Source: Syntrophorhabdaceae bacterium
GTDB taxonomy: Bacteria > Desulfobacterota > Syntrophorhabdia > Syntrophorhabdales > Syntrophorhabdaceae
Assembly (NCBI GenBank): GCA_017992765.1
Contig: JAGOOA010000001.1
Span: forward strand, 31,961 to 95,960
Length of the DNA: 64,000 bases
Reading direction: 5' to 3'
Position numbers and translations under genes: made by a program. Each line of letters opens with the position of its first letter. Positions within the stretch are counted from its first letter, which is position 1. The notes under the pieces were generated by a model that was not told the origin of the DNA, searched no databases, and was given only the letters and a program-made list of their open reading frames with translations. Shown in pieces: positions 47,807 through 55,933 of the stretch.

Positions 47807-48919
47807 ATGCTTACGCGAAGAGATTTTATCAAAATAGCCTTCTTGGCTCCTGCCGCATTACAACTTGAGGCAAAAGAACTCGCCCTGAAAGACACCCCTT
47901 ATCTGAAAGAGGCCCTCTACTACCGGGCTATCGATGCAAAAAAGGGTATGGTCGAATGCCGGCTGTGCCCGAGAGGCTGCATGATTTCCGAAGGGGAATG
48001 TGGCTTCTGCCGCGCGCGAAAAAATATAAAAGGGAAGCTCTTTTCCCTTGGCTACGCGCTGCCCTGCGCGGTTCACATAGACCCGATAGAAAAAAAACCA
48101 TTCTTCAATGTCTATCCGAGGAGCTTAAGCTTCTCTGTCGCCAGCGCAGGCTGCAACCTGCGGTGCAGATTCTGTCAGAACTGGCAGATATCCCAGGCGT
48201 CCCCTGAGGATACCGCCAACCAGCCTCTACCTCCTGAAAGGCTCGTATCCCTCGCGCAACAGAACCGATGCAGGAGCATCGCCTACACATACACGGAGCC
48301 GACGAATTTCTTCGAATATATGCTGGACACCGCGAAGATAGCCTCCGGCAAAGGGATACTTAACGTATGCCACTCCAACGGATATATCAACCCGGAGCCC
48401 CTCAAGTCGCTCTGCAAGTACCTCGACGCGGCGAATATAGACCTCAAGGGATTCAGCAGGCCTTTTTACAACAGGCTCTGTGAGGCAGAGCTTGGGCCGG
48501 TCCTGGAAACGATAAAGACCCTCAAAAGGTCAGGCGTCTGGGTGGAGATCACCAATCTCGTCATTCCGGGGCACAACGATGACGAAAAAACGATCGCAGA
48601 TATGTGCCGGTGGATTTACCAGAACGCCGGGGCCGACGTCCCGATTCACTTCTCCCGCTTCTTCCCCATGTACAGGATGACCAGTATATCTCCGACGCCG
48701 GTAAGCACCCTCGAAAAGGCGCGCGACATAGCTTTGAAGGCGGGCCTTCAATTTGCCTATATAGGCAATGTTCCGGGCCACCCGGGTGAGAACACCTATT
48801 GTCCCGCATGCAAAAAAATGGTTATCCGAAGGTCAGGGTACAATATCCTGGAATACACGCTGAAAGGGGGCGCCTGCCCGGGCTGCGGGAAAAAGATAGG
48901 AGGGATATGGGCGGCATGA
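47807..48919 (+). CDS. AmmeMemoRadiSam system radical SAM enzyme
   Basis: 370 residues. The radical SAM cysteines are Cys116, Cys120 and Cys123 in CNLRCRFCQNW, coordinating a SAM-binding [4Fe-4S] cluster. An upstream cysteine set (CRLCPRGC, CGFCRAR) and a C-terminal CPACKK/CPGCGKK pair, as in this family, may bind further metal. The reaction is not known. The N-terminus LTRRDFIKIAFLAPAALQL matches a twin-arginine signal, suggesting export of a folded enzyme. Its stop overlaps the next start (ATGA), so it is co-translated with the Memo-AMMECR1 protein. Confidence 0.92.
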   Translation: MLTRRDFIKIAFLAPAALQLEAKELALKDTPYLKEALYYRAIDAKKGMVECRLCPRGCMISEGECGFCRARKNIKGKLFSLGYALPCAVHIDPIEKKPFFNVYPRSLSFSVASAGCNLRCRFCQNWQISQASPEDTANQPLPPERLVSLAQQNRCRSIAYTYTEPTNFFEYMLDTAKIASGKGILNVCHSNGYINPEPLKSLCKYLDAANIDLKGFSRPFYNRLCEAELGPVLETIKTLKRSGVWVEITNLVIPGHNDDEKTIADMCRWIYQNAGADVPIHFSRFFPMYRMTSISPTPVSTLEKARDIALKAGLQFAYIGNVPGHPGENTYCPACKKMVIRRSGYNILEYTLKGGACPGCGKKIGGIWAA

Positions 48920-50430
48920 AAGCAGCGAAGAGCGGAGAGCTGAGAGCGGAGAGCAAATTAAAAGGCCTCGTATTCAAATGGTCGTCCATCCTTTATTTAG
49001 CCATCTGCATTGTATTCTTATGCGCTGCCGGGTTTGCGGAGGATGTCCTTGTTAAAGTGAAGAAGCCGGCGTTCGCAGGCTCTTTTTATCCCGGCGAAGG
49101 ATCTGCCCTTGCCGGGACAATAGACGGATATATGAAAGAAGCGGGATCACAAAAAGACAGGAAAAGCACGCCCGTCTTCGGCATCATTGCACCACACGCG
49201 GGATACCAGTATTCCGGACGCGTCGCGGCCTATGCCTACAACCAGGTAAAAGGAAAACCTTACACAACGGTCATCCTCATGGGCCCGACACATCGCGTGC
49301 CGCTTAACGGCGCGGCGATATACCCTGCAGGATCATGGGAGACGCCCCTGGGAAGGGTTCAGGTTGACCACGATATAGCAAAAAGGCTCGCGGGCAAGTG
49401 CACGTTCATGAAAAACTATCCCCTTGCCTTTGAGCGCGAGCACTCCCTTGAGGTACAGGTCCCTTTTCTTCAGCAGGCCCTGAAAGATTTCAAGATAGTC
49501 CCTATCGTTATGGGCATGATGGAAGGACCTGACTACAGGGCCCTCGCTGATGCGCTCTGTGAATTGCTTAAGCAGCATGCCGGAAAGATACTGATCGTCG
49601 CATCTTCCGATATGTCACATTTTCACAACTACCGGGAAGCAAACCGGATGGACAGGCTTGCCTTGAAGTTGATCGGGGATCTCGACACGGAGGCCCTCGC
49701 AGCCGGCCTCGCAAAAAATGATTATGAGCTGTGCGGATCACAGGCGGTCTTGACCCTTATGATGGTCGCCAAAAGGGCCGGCGGAGAGGCAAAGGTCCTT
49801 TACTACGCAAATTCCGGGGATGTGATAGAGGACAAAAACAGGGTCGTAGGGTACGGAGCCGTTGCCTTTTCTCTCAGGGAAACCGGCGCCGGCCTCAACA
49901 AAAGGGAGCAGAAGGCGCTTCTCGCCTGTGCCAGGAAGACCCTCGAAGAAGCGGTGGCGCTGGGAAGAATCGCTCAGGCAGAGGCGAAAGAAAAGGCGCT
50001 GCTCGAAAAACGGGGGGTCTTCGTCACCCTCACAAAGAATGGACGGCTAAGGGGGTGCATCGGATACATCACGCCGGTCATGCCATTGTACAGGGCGGTC
50101 TCCGAAATGACCGTCTCTGCGGCGAGCCGCGACCCGCGGTTCCCCCCTGTCGCAAAAGAGGAACTGAAAGATATACATATTGAGATATCCGTGCTCAGCC
50201 CGCTGAAAAATGTAGATGACCCGCATGAGATCGAGATCGGGAAGCACGGCCTGTTCATTGTGAGAGGGAACAACCAGGGGCTTCTCCTCCCCCAGGTGGC
50301 AGCCGAATATATGTGGAGCAGGGAGGAGTTTCTGAAGCAGACCTGCCTCAAAGCGGGCCTGCCGTCGAATGCCTGGCAGGACAAAGCGACAAAGATCTAC
50401 AGCTTTTCCGCCCAGATATTTTCGGAATGA
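48916..50430 (+). CDS. Memo-AMMECR1 fusion protein (AmmeMemoRadiSam B and A)
   Basis: 504 residues. A hydrophobic segment (about 20-38, SSILYLAICIVFLCAAGF) is a signal peptide or anchor, so the domains lie outside the cytosol. The Memo domain (about 50-320) has IAPHAGYQYSGR, MGPTHRVPL and SSDMSHFHNYREA, a metal-dioxygenase-like fold. The AMMECR1 domain (about 335-500) has LRGCIGYITP and SRDPRFPPV. The start is ATG 48916, 11 bases after AGGAGGG and overlapping the upstream stop. Residues 3-14 are translated from a GCGGAGA heptad array. The three proteins of the set, here two genes, are conserved together but their function is unknown. Confidence 0.9.
   Translation: MKAAKSGELRAESKLKGLVFKWSSILYLAICIVFLCAAGFAEDVLVKVKKPAFAGSFYPGEGSALAGTIDGYMKEAGSQKDRKSTPVFGIIAPHAGYQYSGRVAAYAYNQVKGKPYTTVILMGPTHRVPLNGAAIYPAGSWETPLGRVQVDHDIAKRLAGKCTFMKNYPLAFEREHSLEVQVPFLQQALKDFKIVPIVMGMMEGPDYRALADALCELLKQHAGKILIVASSDMSHFHNYREANRMDRLALKLIGDLDTEALAAGLAKNDYELCGSQAVLTLMMVAKRAGGEAKVLYYANSGDVIEDKNRVVGYGAVAFSLRETGAGLNKREQKALLACARKTLEEAVALGRIAQAEAKEKALLEKRGVFVTLTKNGRLRGCIGYITPVMPLYRAVSEMTVSAASRDPRFPPVAKEELKDIHIEISVLSPLKNVDDPHEIEIGKHGLFIVRGNNQGLLLPQVAAEYMWSREEFLKQTCLKAGLPSNAWQDKATKIYSFSAQIFSE
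48925..48952. repeat. Heptad array inside the Memo-AMMECR1 gene
   Basis: GCGAAGA GCGGAGA GCTGAGA GCGGAGA is the reverse complement of the CTCTCCG family found between 12965 and 13075. It encodes the charged N-terminal tip of the protein, before the signal segment. Confidence 0.85.
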
Positions 50431-50491
50431 ACGAATATCGGACTATTGAACCCTATTGAGATAATGATCAACGACAAAAGGAGGCAGCGAA

Positions 50492-51691
50492 ATGCTTACG
50501 GAAAAACAGCTTGCACAATACGCGGAGGTTCTTCTCTGGGGGCTGGGGACGGCCCGGAAAAAACCCTTCAAAAAGAATGACTGTATCCTTCTCCAATACG
50601 AAGCACCTGCTGTCAGGCTCGCCGAGATACTCTACGGGAGGATCCTCGACCTCGGCATGCACCCTGTTCAGCGAATGGGTCTTACCTTTGGCATGGAAAA
50701 AAGCTTCTATAAAAAATCAAACAAGGGGCAGCTTACCTTCCTTGCGCCCGGGGACAGGGAGCTCTATGCAAACCTGAACGGGAGGATATTCCTGAGGGCG
50801 CCGGAATCGCTGACCCATTTGAAAGAGATCGACCCTGTCAGGATCGGCAAGGTTCTCGTTTCGCGAAAGCCGCTCCGCGATATCCTCGACAAGAGAGAGG
50901 AAAAGGGCCTCTACAGCTGGACGCTCTGCACCTTCCCGACCAACGAACTCGCCAGGCAGGCAAAGGCAAGGCCGGAGGAATACGCGCGGCAGATCGTGCG
51001 CGCCTGCTACCTTGACAGGAAGGATCCCGTAGGCGAATGGAAGAACGTCCACCGGCAGGTGAGCGGCATAAAGCGATGGCTCAACAGCCTGGAGGTGAGC
51101 TATTTCCACGTTGAATCTGATCACGTCGACCTGAAGGTCACTCCTGGAGAGAAAAGGGTATGGAAGGGCATCTCGGGCCACAACATTCCGAGCTTCGAGG
51201 TCTTTCTCTCTCCGGACTGGCACGGCACGGAAGGGGTCTATTACGCGAACCTTCCATCTTTCCGGAGCGGAAATTACGTTGAAAAGATACGCATTACCTT
51301 CCGGAAAGGCTCTGTCGTTAAAATGGAGGCCGGGAAGGGAGAGGACTTTGCCCGCAAGCAGCTTTCCATGGATAAAGGGGCAAGCAGGGTCGGCGAATTT
51401 TCCCTGACGGACAGGCGCTTCTCGCGCATCGACCGGTTCATGGCGGACACGCTCTTTGACGAAAATTTCGGCGGGCAAAACGGGAACTGCCACATCGCCC
51501 TCGGCGCCTCCTACACCGACACGTACGACGGCAATCCTGCCGCGATGACGGGGGCGCTCAAAAAGAGGCTCGGCTTCAACGAATCCGCGCTCCACTGGGA
51601 CCTTGTCAACACGGAGGAGAAGACGGTCACCGCTCGCCTCAGATCAGGCAAAAAGGTTGTCATATATGAAAAGGGCGTCTTTAAATACTAA
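50492..51691 (+). CDS. M29-family metalloaminopeptidase
   Basis: 399 residues, cytosolic. The metal-binding and catalytic residues of the AmpS/M29 family can be placed: Glu236 (HNIPSFEVF), Glu302 (VGEFSL), His334 (GNCHIALG), and His368 with Asp370 (ALHWDL). A tyrosine in SYTDTYDG is the likely catalytic Tyr. It removes N-terminal residues from peptides using a two-metal site. GGAGG lies 9 bases upstream of the ATG. It follows the AmmeMemoRadiSam genes by 61 bases and may share their message. Confidence 0.87.
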   Translation: MLTEKQLAQYAEVLLWGLGTARKKPFKKNDCILLQYEAPAVRLAEILYGRILDLGMHPVQRMGLTFGMEKSFYKKSNKGQLTFLAPGDRELYANLNGRIFLRAPESLTHLKEIDPVRIGKVLVSRKPLRDILDKREEKGLYSWTLCTFPTNELARQAKARPEEYARQIVRACYLDRKDPVGEWKNVHRQVSGIKRWLNSLEVSYFHVESDHVDLKVTPGEKRVWKGISGHNIPSFEVFLSPDWHGTEGVYYANLPSFRSGNYVEKIRITFRKGSVVKMEAGKGEDFARKQLSMDKGASRVGEFSLTDRRFSRIDRFMADTLFDENFGGQNGNCHIALGASYTDTYDGNPAAMTGALKKRLGFNESALHWDLVNTEEKTVTARLRSGKKVVIYEKGVFKY

Positions 51692-51828
51692 GTAAAAGGT
51701 AAAAGGTGAAAGGTGAAAAACGGACGGCTGTCAGCAGTCAGCACACAGCCGTCAGCTGAAACAAAGAGGGTTTTATGCTGAAGGCTGATCGCTGATAGCT
51801 AAAAAGCTGTCAGTATAAAGCATCGAGC
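51692..51828. repeat. Heptad arrays after the aminopeptidase gene
   Basis: GTAAAAG GTAAAAG GTGAAAG GTGAAAA begins at the stop codon, followed by CTGTCAG CAGTCAG CACACAG CCGTCAG and GCTGAAG GCTGATC GCTGATA. The middle block matches those at 39081 and 45330. Confidence 0.88.
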
Positions 51829-51838
51829 GTCCAGTCTA

Positions 51839-52159
51839 TTACTTCTTCTCCGCCTTCATCGCGCTGTACACCGAATAGGCTTCCATAAAGGCCGGAAAGC
51901 CTACCGTGGGGAGCAGTAAAAGCAGCGCATGTTTTATCTCCTCGTCCGTCAGCCCTGCTTCCTTGCCTCTTATGATATGGGTCTCGAGGGATATCCTGTG
52001 GCCGCTGGCGCCTGAAACGGCGATCTTGATCAGCCAGCGTATCTTTTCGGGCAGCGGCCCTCCCTGCACGTGGATCTCTTTGCCCAGCGCCTCGTGGCCT
52101 TCATAGATTCGCGGGAACTCTTCCTTGAAATGCGTAAACATCTCGTGCACATCTTTCAT
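51839..52159 (-). CDS. Carboxymuconolactone decarboxylase (CMD) family protein
   Basis: 106 residues, all-helical. The central ISLETHIIRGKEAGLTDEEIKHAL is the CMD/AhpD-type motif, but the CxxC redox pair of AhpD is absent (GHRISLETH), so peroxidase activity is unlikely. A start at ATG 52159 is fixed by AAGGAGGT. The gene stands alone, convergent with the aminopeptidase and divergent from cysteine synthase. A ring-decarboxylase or scaffold role cannot be decided from sequence. Confidence 0.8.
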   Translation of the reverse strand: MKDVHEMFTHFKEEFPRIYEGHEALGKEIHVQGGPLPEKIRWLIKIAVSGASGHRISLETHIIRGKEAGLTDEEIKHALLLLLPTVGFPAFMEAYSVYSAMKAEKK

Positions 52160-52227
52160 GACAAACCTCCTTTCTCCCTTTTTAGTTGCAGAACGTCCCT
52201 TTGTCAAGCAGCATTATCGTCTTTCTA

Positions 52228-52315
52228 TTGTGAAAGCGCTCCAATTCTGTTAATCTTTTAAGGAGTAAATATGGAAGGGGCGATCCCGTCAAGTCGGGAC
52301 AAGCTGTTAGCCCCG
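52228..52315 (+). promoter_or_regulatory. Promoter and structured leader of cysteine synthase
   Basis: TTGTGA (52228-52233), a 17-bp spacer and TAATCT (52251-52256) suggest a promoter. The leader holds nested stems: GGGGC (52277-52281) pairs with GCCCC (52311-52315), and inside it TCCCG pairs with CGGGA (52283-52299). The ribosome site AGGAG at 52330 follows. It may be a regulatory RNA element; no known riboswitch was recognised. Confidence 0.4.
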
Positions 52316-52340
52316 GAAATAGCAATCAGGAGAAACTCTT

Positions 52341-53249
52341 ATGAACATACTGTCGGCCATCGGCAACACGCCGCTTGTAGAACTCATGAACCTCGACCTG
52401 CCCCCTGAGGTAAAGATCCTCTGCAAGCTTGAAGGGTGCAACCCCGGCGGCTCAATCAAAGACCGTCCCGCCCTCTATATGATCACAAAGGCAGAGGAAC
52501 GGGGGGATCTCACAAAAGACAAGATCATCCTCGAGCCGACATCGGGCAATACGGGAATCGCCATCGCCATGATCGGCGCCGCGAAGGGGTACCGCGTTGA
52601 CCTCTGCATGCCGGAGTGCGTCAGCACGGAAAGAAGGCTCATCCTTGAAGGGCTTGGCTCAAACGTCTTCCTCACGTCTGCGAAAGAAAATATCGACGGC
52701 GCCATCAAAAGGGCGCATCAGCTTCTCGAAGAATTCCCCGACAAGTACTATATGCCGAACCAGTACGACAACGAAGACAATATCCTCGCCCACTACGAAA
52801 CAACGGGGCCTGAGATATATGCCCAGACCAACGGCGGCGTCGACTTTTTTGTCGCCGGCATGGGCACAACGGGAACGCTCATGGGCACCGCGAGATACCT
52901 GAAGGAGAAAAAACCGGCCGTGAAGATCGTCGGCGTTGAACCCGTCATGGGCCACGCTATCCAGGGATTGAAGAACATGACCGAATCGATCGTCCCAAAG
53001 ATATACAACCCGGACATACTTGACCGGAAAGAGATGGTGGAGGATGGGGAAGCATTCGAGGCAACCCGCTTCCTTGCCCAGAAAGAAGGGATCTTCGTGG
53101 GAACATCAAGCGGCGCGGCAGTCGCGGTAGCCCTTCGCATAGCGCGCACAATAGACCACGGAACGATCGTCGTCATTCTCCCCGACCGCGGCGACCGCTA
53201 CCTGAGCACCATGCAGTTCAGGTCCATCTGCGCCAAGTGCCCGCCGTAA
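52341..53249 (+). CDS. Cysteine synthase (O-acetylserine sulfhydrylase family)
   Basis: 302 residues. It makes cysteine from O-acetylserine and sulfide with PLP, in the cytosol. The PLP lysine lies in NPGGSIKDRPA (near 43), the substrate loop is PTSGNTGIA, and the PLP-phosphate loop is GMGTTGTLMG. The C-terminal GTSSGAAVA is intact. Length and the ending with RSICAKCPP fit the CysM-like branch; whether it also accepts thiosulfate or O-phosphoserine cannot be told. A paired-stem leader lies upstream. Confidence 0.93.
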   Translation: MNILSAIGNTPLVELMNLDLPPEVKILCKLEGCNPGGSIKDRPALYMITKAEERGDLTKDKIILEPTSGNTGIAIAMIGAAKGYRVDLCMPECVSTERRLILEGLGSNVFLTSAKENIDGAIKRAHQLLEEFPDKYYMPNQYDNEDNILAHYETTGPEIYAQTNGGVDFFVAGMGTTGTLMGTARYLKEKKPAVKIVGVEPVMGHAIQGLKNMTESIVPKIYNPDILDRKEMVEDGEAFEATRFLAQKEGIFVGTSSGAAVAVALRIARTIDHGTIVVILPDRGDRYLSTMQFRSICAKCPP

Positions 53250-53350
53250 AGGCAGCAAAGGACCGGTAGAAAAGGGCATCTTCCTTTGTATCCCAGTAGG
53301 AAGCTCCAAATGGAGAGCTAAGAGGCTATTTCTCCGGGTCCTTGTTGTTG

Positions 53351-53381
53351 CAGGAATCCTTCCTGCCGGCCTGCGGGCCGG
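53351..53381. repeat. Two adjacent perfect hairpins
   Basis: CAGGAA TCC TTCCTG and CCGGCC TGCG GGCCGG lie back to back just beyond the stop of the 29-residue membrane protein gene. They sit between convergent units and may end transcription, though no T tract follows. The rest of the 53250-53385 gap shows nothing. Confidence 0.5.
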
Positions 53382-53385
53382 TCAT

Positions 53386-53475
53386 TCAGGTGCGGACCCC
53401 GAACCGTGGCAGGATGTATTTGTTCAAAATGAACCAGCCGGCAACGATCGCCAGCAGTATCAGAATGTCAGTCAT
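53386..53475 (-). CDS. 29-residue single-helix membrane protein
   Basis: Very short gene whose ATG overlaps the stop of the cytochrome b gene (ATGACTGA). The peptide starts MTDILILLAIVAGWFILNK and ends ILPRFGVRT, i.e. one membrane helix with a basic tail. Overlap and codon pattern support it as a real coupled gene. Small helices of this kind serve as accessory subunits of respiratory complexes, so it may stabilise the adjacent cytochrome b/Fe-S module. The family is not identified. Confidence 0.65.
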   Translation of the reverse strand: MTDILILLAIVAGWFILNKYILPRFGVRT

Positions 53476-54136
53476 CGATCTTCCCTTCCCTCTTCAACTC
53501 CTCATACCATATGCCGTGCCGCTCTCTTACGTACTTCTCATCTATCTTTCCCGTGAACATGCTTTTTAAGAGCGGCCAGTTGCTTTTAAAGAGAGCGACA
53601 ACGCCGACATGCATTATCAGGGCGAGCAGGAAGAGGAACGCCGCGAGGGTGTGGACGAGCGTATTGACCCCGTTCAGAAAAGGCGGCATATACACAAAGG
53701 GCAGGTTCTTGATGATCTTCACAACGCCCGTCAAGGTGAGGACTACAATGATGATCCCCATACCGAGATAGGCGATCCTCTGCTCGGGCAGGTACTTCTC
53801 GGACGGCGGCTCCTCGCCGATGCCGATCATTGCAAGAAGCACCTTTACAGATCTTCCTGTATCCCCTTTTTTTGGAACCAGCCCGTTATCCCCGCGAAGC
53901 CCGTGATAGAGGACATGAAAGATGATGGCGGCAAGGAAAAAGATCGCAAAGATATAGTGAAGGGTGAGGTGCTTGAAATAGTCTCCGGCCCAACCGAGGC
54001 CCGGTATATTCAATATGAAATAGTACCGCTTGTAGAGCGGCAGCTCGCCGATGCCGGTAAAGAGGAGCATGATGCCTGACAGGGCCACTGTCCAATGCTC
54101 CACAAGCTCTATGACGCTATGTCTCCTGATCTTCAT
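53468..54136 (-). CDS. Cytochrome b561-type membrane subunit (FdhI-like)
   Basis: 222 residues with four membrane helices. Candidate haem-ligand histidines are in VIELVEHWTVALSG, LTLHYIFAIFFLA with IIFHVLYHGLRG, and TLVHTLAAFLFLLALIMHVG. This layout matches the gamma subunits of formate dehydrogenase-N and relatives, which carry electrons between an Fe-S subunit and the quinone pool. Start ATG 54136 lies inside the end of the Fe-S gene (20-base overlap), giving translational coupling. Confidence 0.87.
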   Translation of the reverse strand: MKIRRHSVIELVEHWTVALSGIMLLFTGIGELPLYKRYYFILNIPGLGWAGDYFKHLTLHYIFAIFFLAAIIFHVLYHGLRGDNGLVPKKGDTGRSVKVLLAMIGIGEEPPSEKYLPEQRIAYLGMGIIIVVLTLTGVVKIIKNLPFVYMPPFLNGVNTLVHTLAAFLFLLALIMHVGVVALFKSNWPLLKSMFTGKIDEKYVRERHGIWYEELKREGKIDD

Positions 54137-55121
54137 CGGTTCCGTCTCTATCGATCTTTTCCTTTCTTTTCTCTTTATACAGGGCGGCAACGATCGCCGC
54201 CACGGCAGGCGCGATGGCGCCGTAAATAAAGTATTTCGCAAGGTTGTGGGCCTTCTCCAGGGGGCTTACGATATCTTTCACCATCCGGAACTTTTCCTTC
54301 CCGGAGCGCAGCCGGTCCTCGATGATACCGAAAGGGACCTGCGAGAGATAGAGGGTAGAGGTGCCCCCGTTCTGTGTATCCCCGTATATGTGGAGCCTTT
54401 CGTTCCTCACCCTTTCGGCTGCCAATGAGAAGATCGATTGCCTTTCCCCGAAGCTGAGGGCCGTTTTCTCTTTCAACCTTTGGGTGCAGGCTTCAACGCA
54501 TGCCGGCTGTCTGCCTTCCCTGATCCTGTCGTAGCAGAGGTCGCACTTGTACATAACGCCGCCGCCGGCATATTTGGGCATGATCTTGAGGTATAGCCCG
54601 ACGCCCGCCTGCCTCTGAGGGATGTGCCATGGACATACGTCCCTGCATTTGGCCCCTCCGAAACAGAGCCAGTCGACGATCACGGTGTTTCCCTCTTTTT
54701 CCTTGCTGAGCGCGCCGAAGGGGCAAAGCGACACGCAGGGCGGGTTGTCGCAATGCATGCACCTGCGGGGGATAAAGACCTCCTGCCCGCCGCCAAGGGA
54801 GGCCTTCTGGACAAAGATCCAGTTATAGGGCGTGAGGGTATTGAAGACGCCCCTCTTCTTCGACCAGTCCTCGTAGAATTTATGCGGCCAGTAAGGCTGT
54901 ATGTCCTTTACCGGCTCAGGGAACCTTCCCTTGTTCTCTTCCCTGCATGCCTTCACGCACAGGGGCATCGGCTCGCCCTTGCAGCCGTCGCACCGCGTGA
55001 GATCGATGATGGTGGCGTATCTGCCCGTGAACGACTGCGCTTCCGCTGCAGAAAGTATCTTCCCTGACACCGCCGCAGCTCCGGCAACCTTTAAAAAATC
55101 ACGCCTCGTCAATTCCATCAT
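54117..55121 (-). CDS. HybA/FdnH-like four-cluster ferredoxin with Tat signal
   Basis: 334 residues. TRRDFLKVAGAAA is a twin-arginine signal, so the protein is periplasmic, and a C-terminal helix (about 290-312) anchors it. Cysteine groups for four [4Fe-4S] clusters are visible: CDGCKG with CVKAC, CMHCDNPPCVSLCP, CFGGAKCRDVCP, and CDLCYDRIREGRQPACVEAC. It resembles the electron-transfer subunits of hydrogenase-2 and formate dehydrogenase-N. It is the first gene of a unit with cytochrome b and a mini-protein. No catalytic molybdenum or nickel subunit is encoded in the window. Confidence 0.9.
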   Translation of the reverse strand: MMELTRRDFLKVAGAAAVSGKILSAAEAQSFTGRYATIIDLTRCDGCKGEPMPLCVKACREENKGRFPEPVKDIQPYWPHKFYEDWSKKRGVFNTLTPYNWIFVQKASLGGGQEVFIPRRCMHCDNPPCVSLCPFGALSKEKEGNTVIVDWLCFGGAKCRDVCPWHIPQRQAGVGLYLKIMPKYAGGGVMYKCDLCYDRIREGRQPACVEACTQRLKEKTALSFGERQSIFSLAAERVRNERLHIYGDTQNGGTSTLYLSQVPFGIIEDRLRSGKEKFRMVKDIVSPLEKAHNLAKYFIYGAIAPAVAAIVAALYKEKRKEKIDRDGTDEDQET

Positions 55122-55195
55122 ACAATACCCGCCAATACCGCATCGCTGCCCCGCCCTATCGTTAAATCTTATCTTCTTAAAATAATAATTGCAAC

Positions 55196-55933
55196 CTATG
55201 CGGGCAGCAACCCTCCAACGATCGTCGGCAATATGTCGCCGGACTTTCCGAAGAGCGAAACGTCCGCAACGTTGGTGATCGGCGTCGGCTCCAAATTCAC
55301 CTCAATGACAAAGCCGCCGTTGCTTTTTACGTTCTCCGGGAAGGACGCCACGGGATAGACAACTCCCGATGTGCCCACTACCATCAGGGTATCGCACAGG
55401 CTCATCGCATTATAGGACATCTGCAGCGCATCGGATGGGATCGACTCCCCGAACCAGACAACGTCGGGCCGCAGCATCTCCCCGCATTCGCAGCGCGGGG
55501 GTATCGATTTTAAAGGCACATCCATGAGCATCATCGTCCTGCCGTCGCGTGGACACCGCACCCTCCACAGGTTTCCATGGATCTCGATGATGTTCTTTAT
55601 CCCTGTCCGCCCGTGAAGGCCATCCACATTCTGGGTTATCAAAAAAAAGCCCGGCAACGTCTCTTCGAGCCTCCTGATCGCATGGTGTCCCGGGTTCGGC
55701 TCTGCCTTCCCTATGATCCCCCGTCTCCAGTCGTACCACTTCCATACCGTTACGGGGTCCCGCTCGAACGCCCACGGGGTGGCAAGCTCCTCTGCCCTGT
55801 AATTTTGCCATAGCCCGTCGTCCCCCCTGAACGTGGGGATGCCGCTCTCAGCGGAGATCCCGGCACCGGTAATAACGAGAAGGGATTTCGTATTGCGCAG
55901 CCGCTCAACGGCCCGTTCCATGTCAGTGCTCAT
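55196..55933 (-). CDS. Sirtuin NAD-dependent protein deacylase
   Basis: 245 residues. It removes acyl groups from lysine using NAD. NAD-binding GAGISAESGIPTFRG, TQNVDG, catalytic His in IEIHGN and GTSGVVYPVA are present. The YDWRR segment has the Tyr-x-x-Arg pair of class III sirtuins (CobB/SIRT5), which prefer succinyl- and malonyl-lysine. The zinc site is odd: the first pair reads CPRD, so only three of four cysteines are seen. GGAGG 8 bases upstream selects ATG 55933, overlapping the previous gene by 11 bases. Confidence 0.9.
   Translation of the reverse strand: MSTDMERAVERLRNTKSLLVITGAGISAESGIPTFRGDDGLWQNYRAEELATPWAFERDPVTVWKWYDWRRGIIGKAEPNPGHHAIRRLEETLPGFFLITQNVDGLHGRTGIKNIIEIHGNLWRVRCPRDGRTMMLMDVPLKSIPPRCECGEMLRPDVVWFGESIPSDALQMSYNAMSLCDTLMVVGTSGVVYPVASFPENVKSNGGFVIEVNLEPTPITNVADVSLFGKSGDILPTIVGGLLPA

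Noticed and set aside
52271-52410. Short peptide beginning MEGAIPSS before cysteine synthase
   Set aside because: It has a fair ribosome site but runs out of frame into the enzyme gene and its codons coincide with the hairpin; kept only as part of the leader finding.
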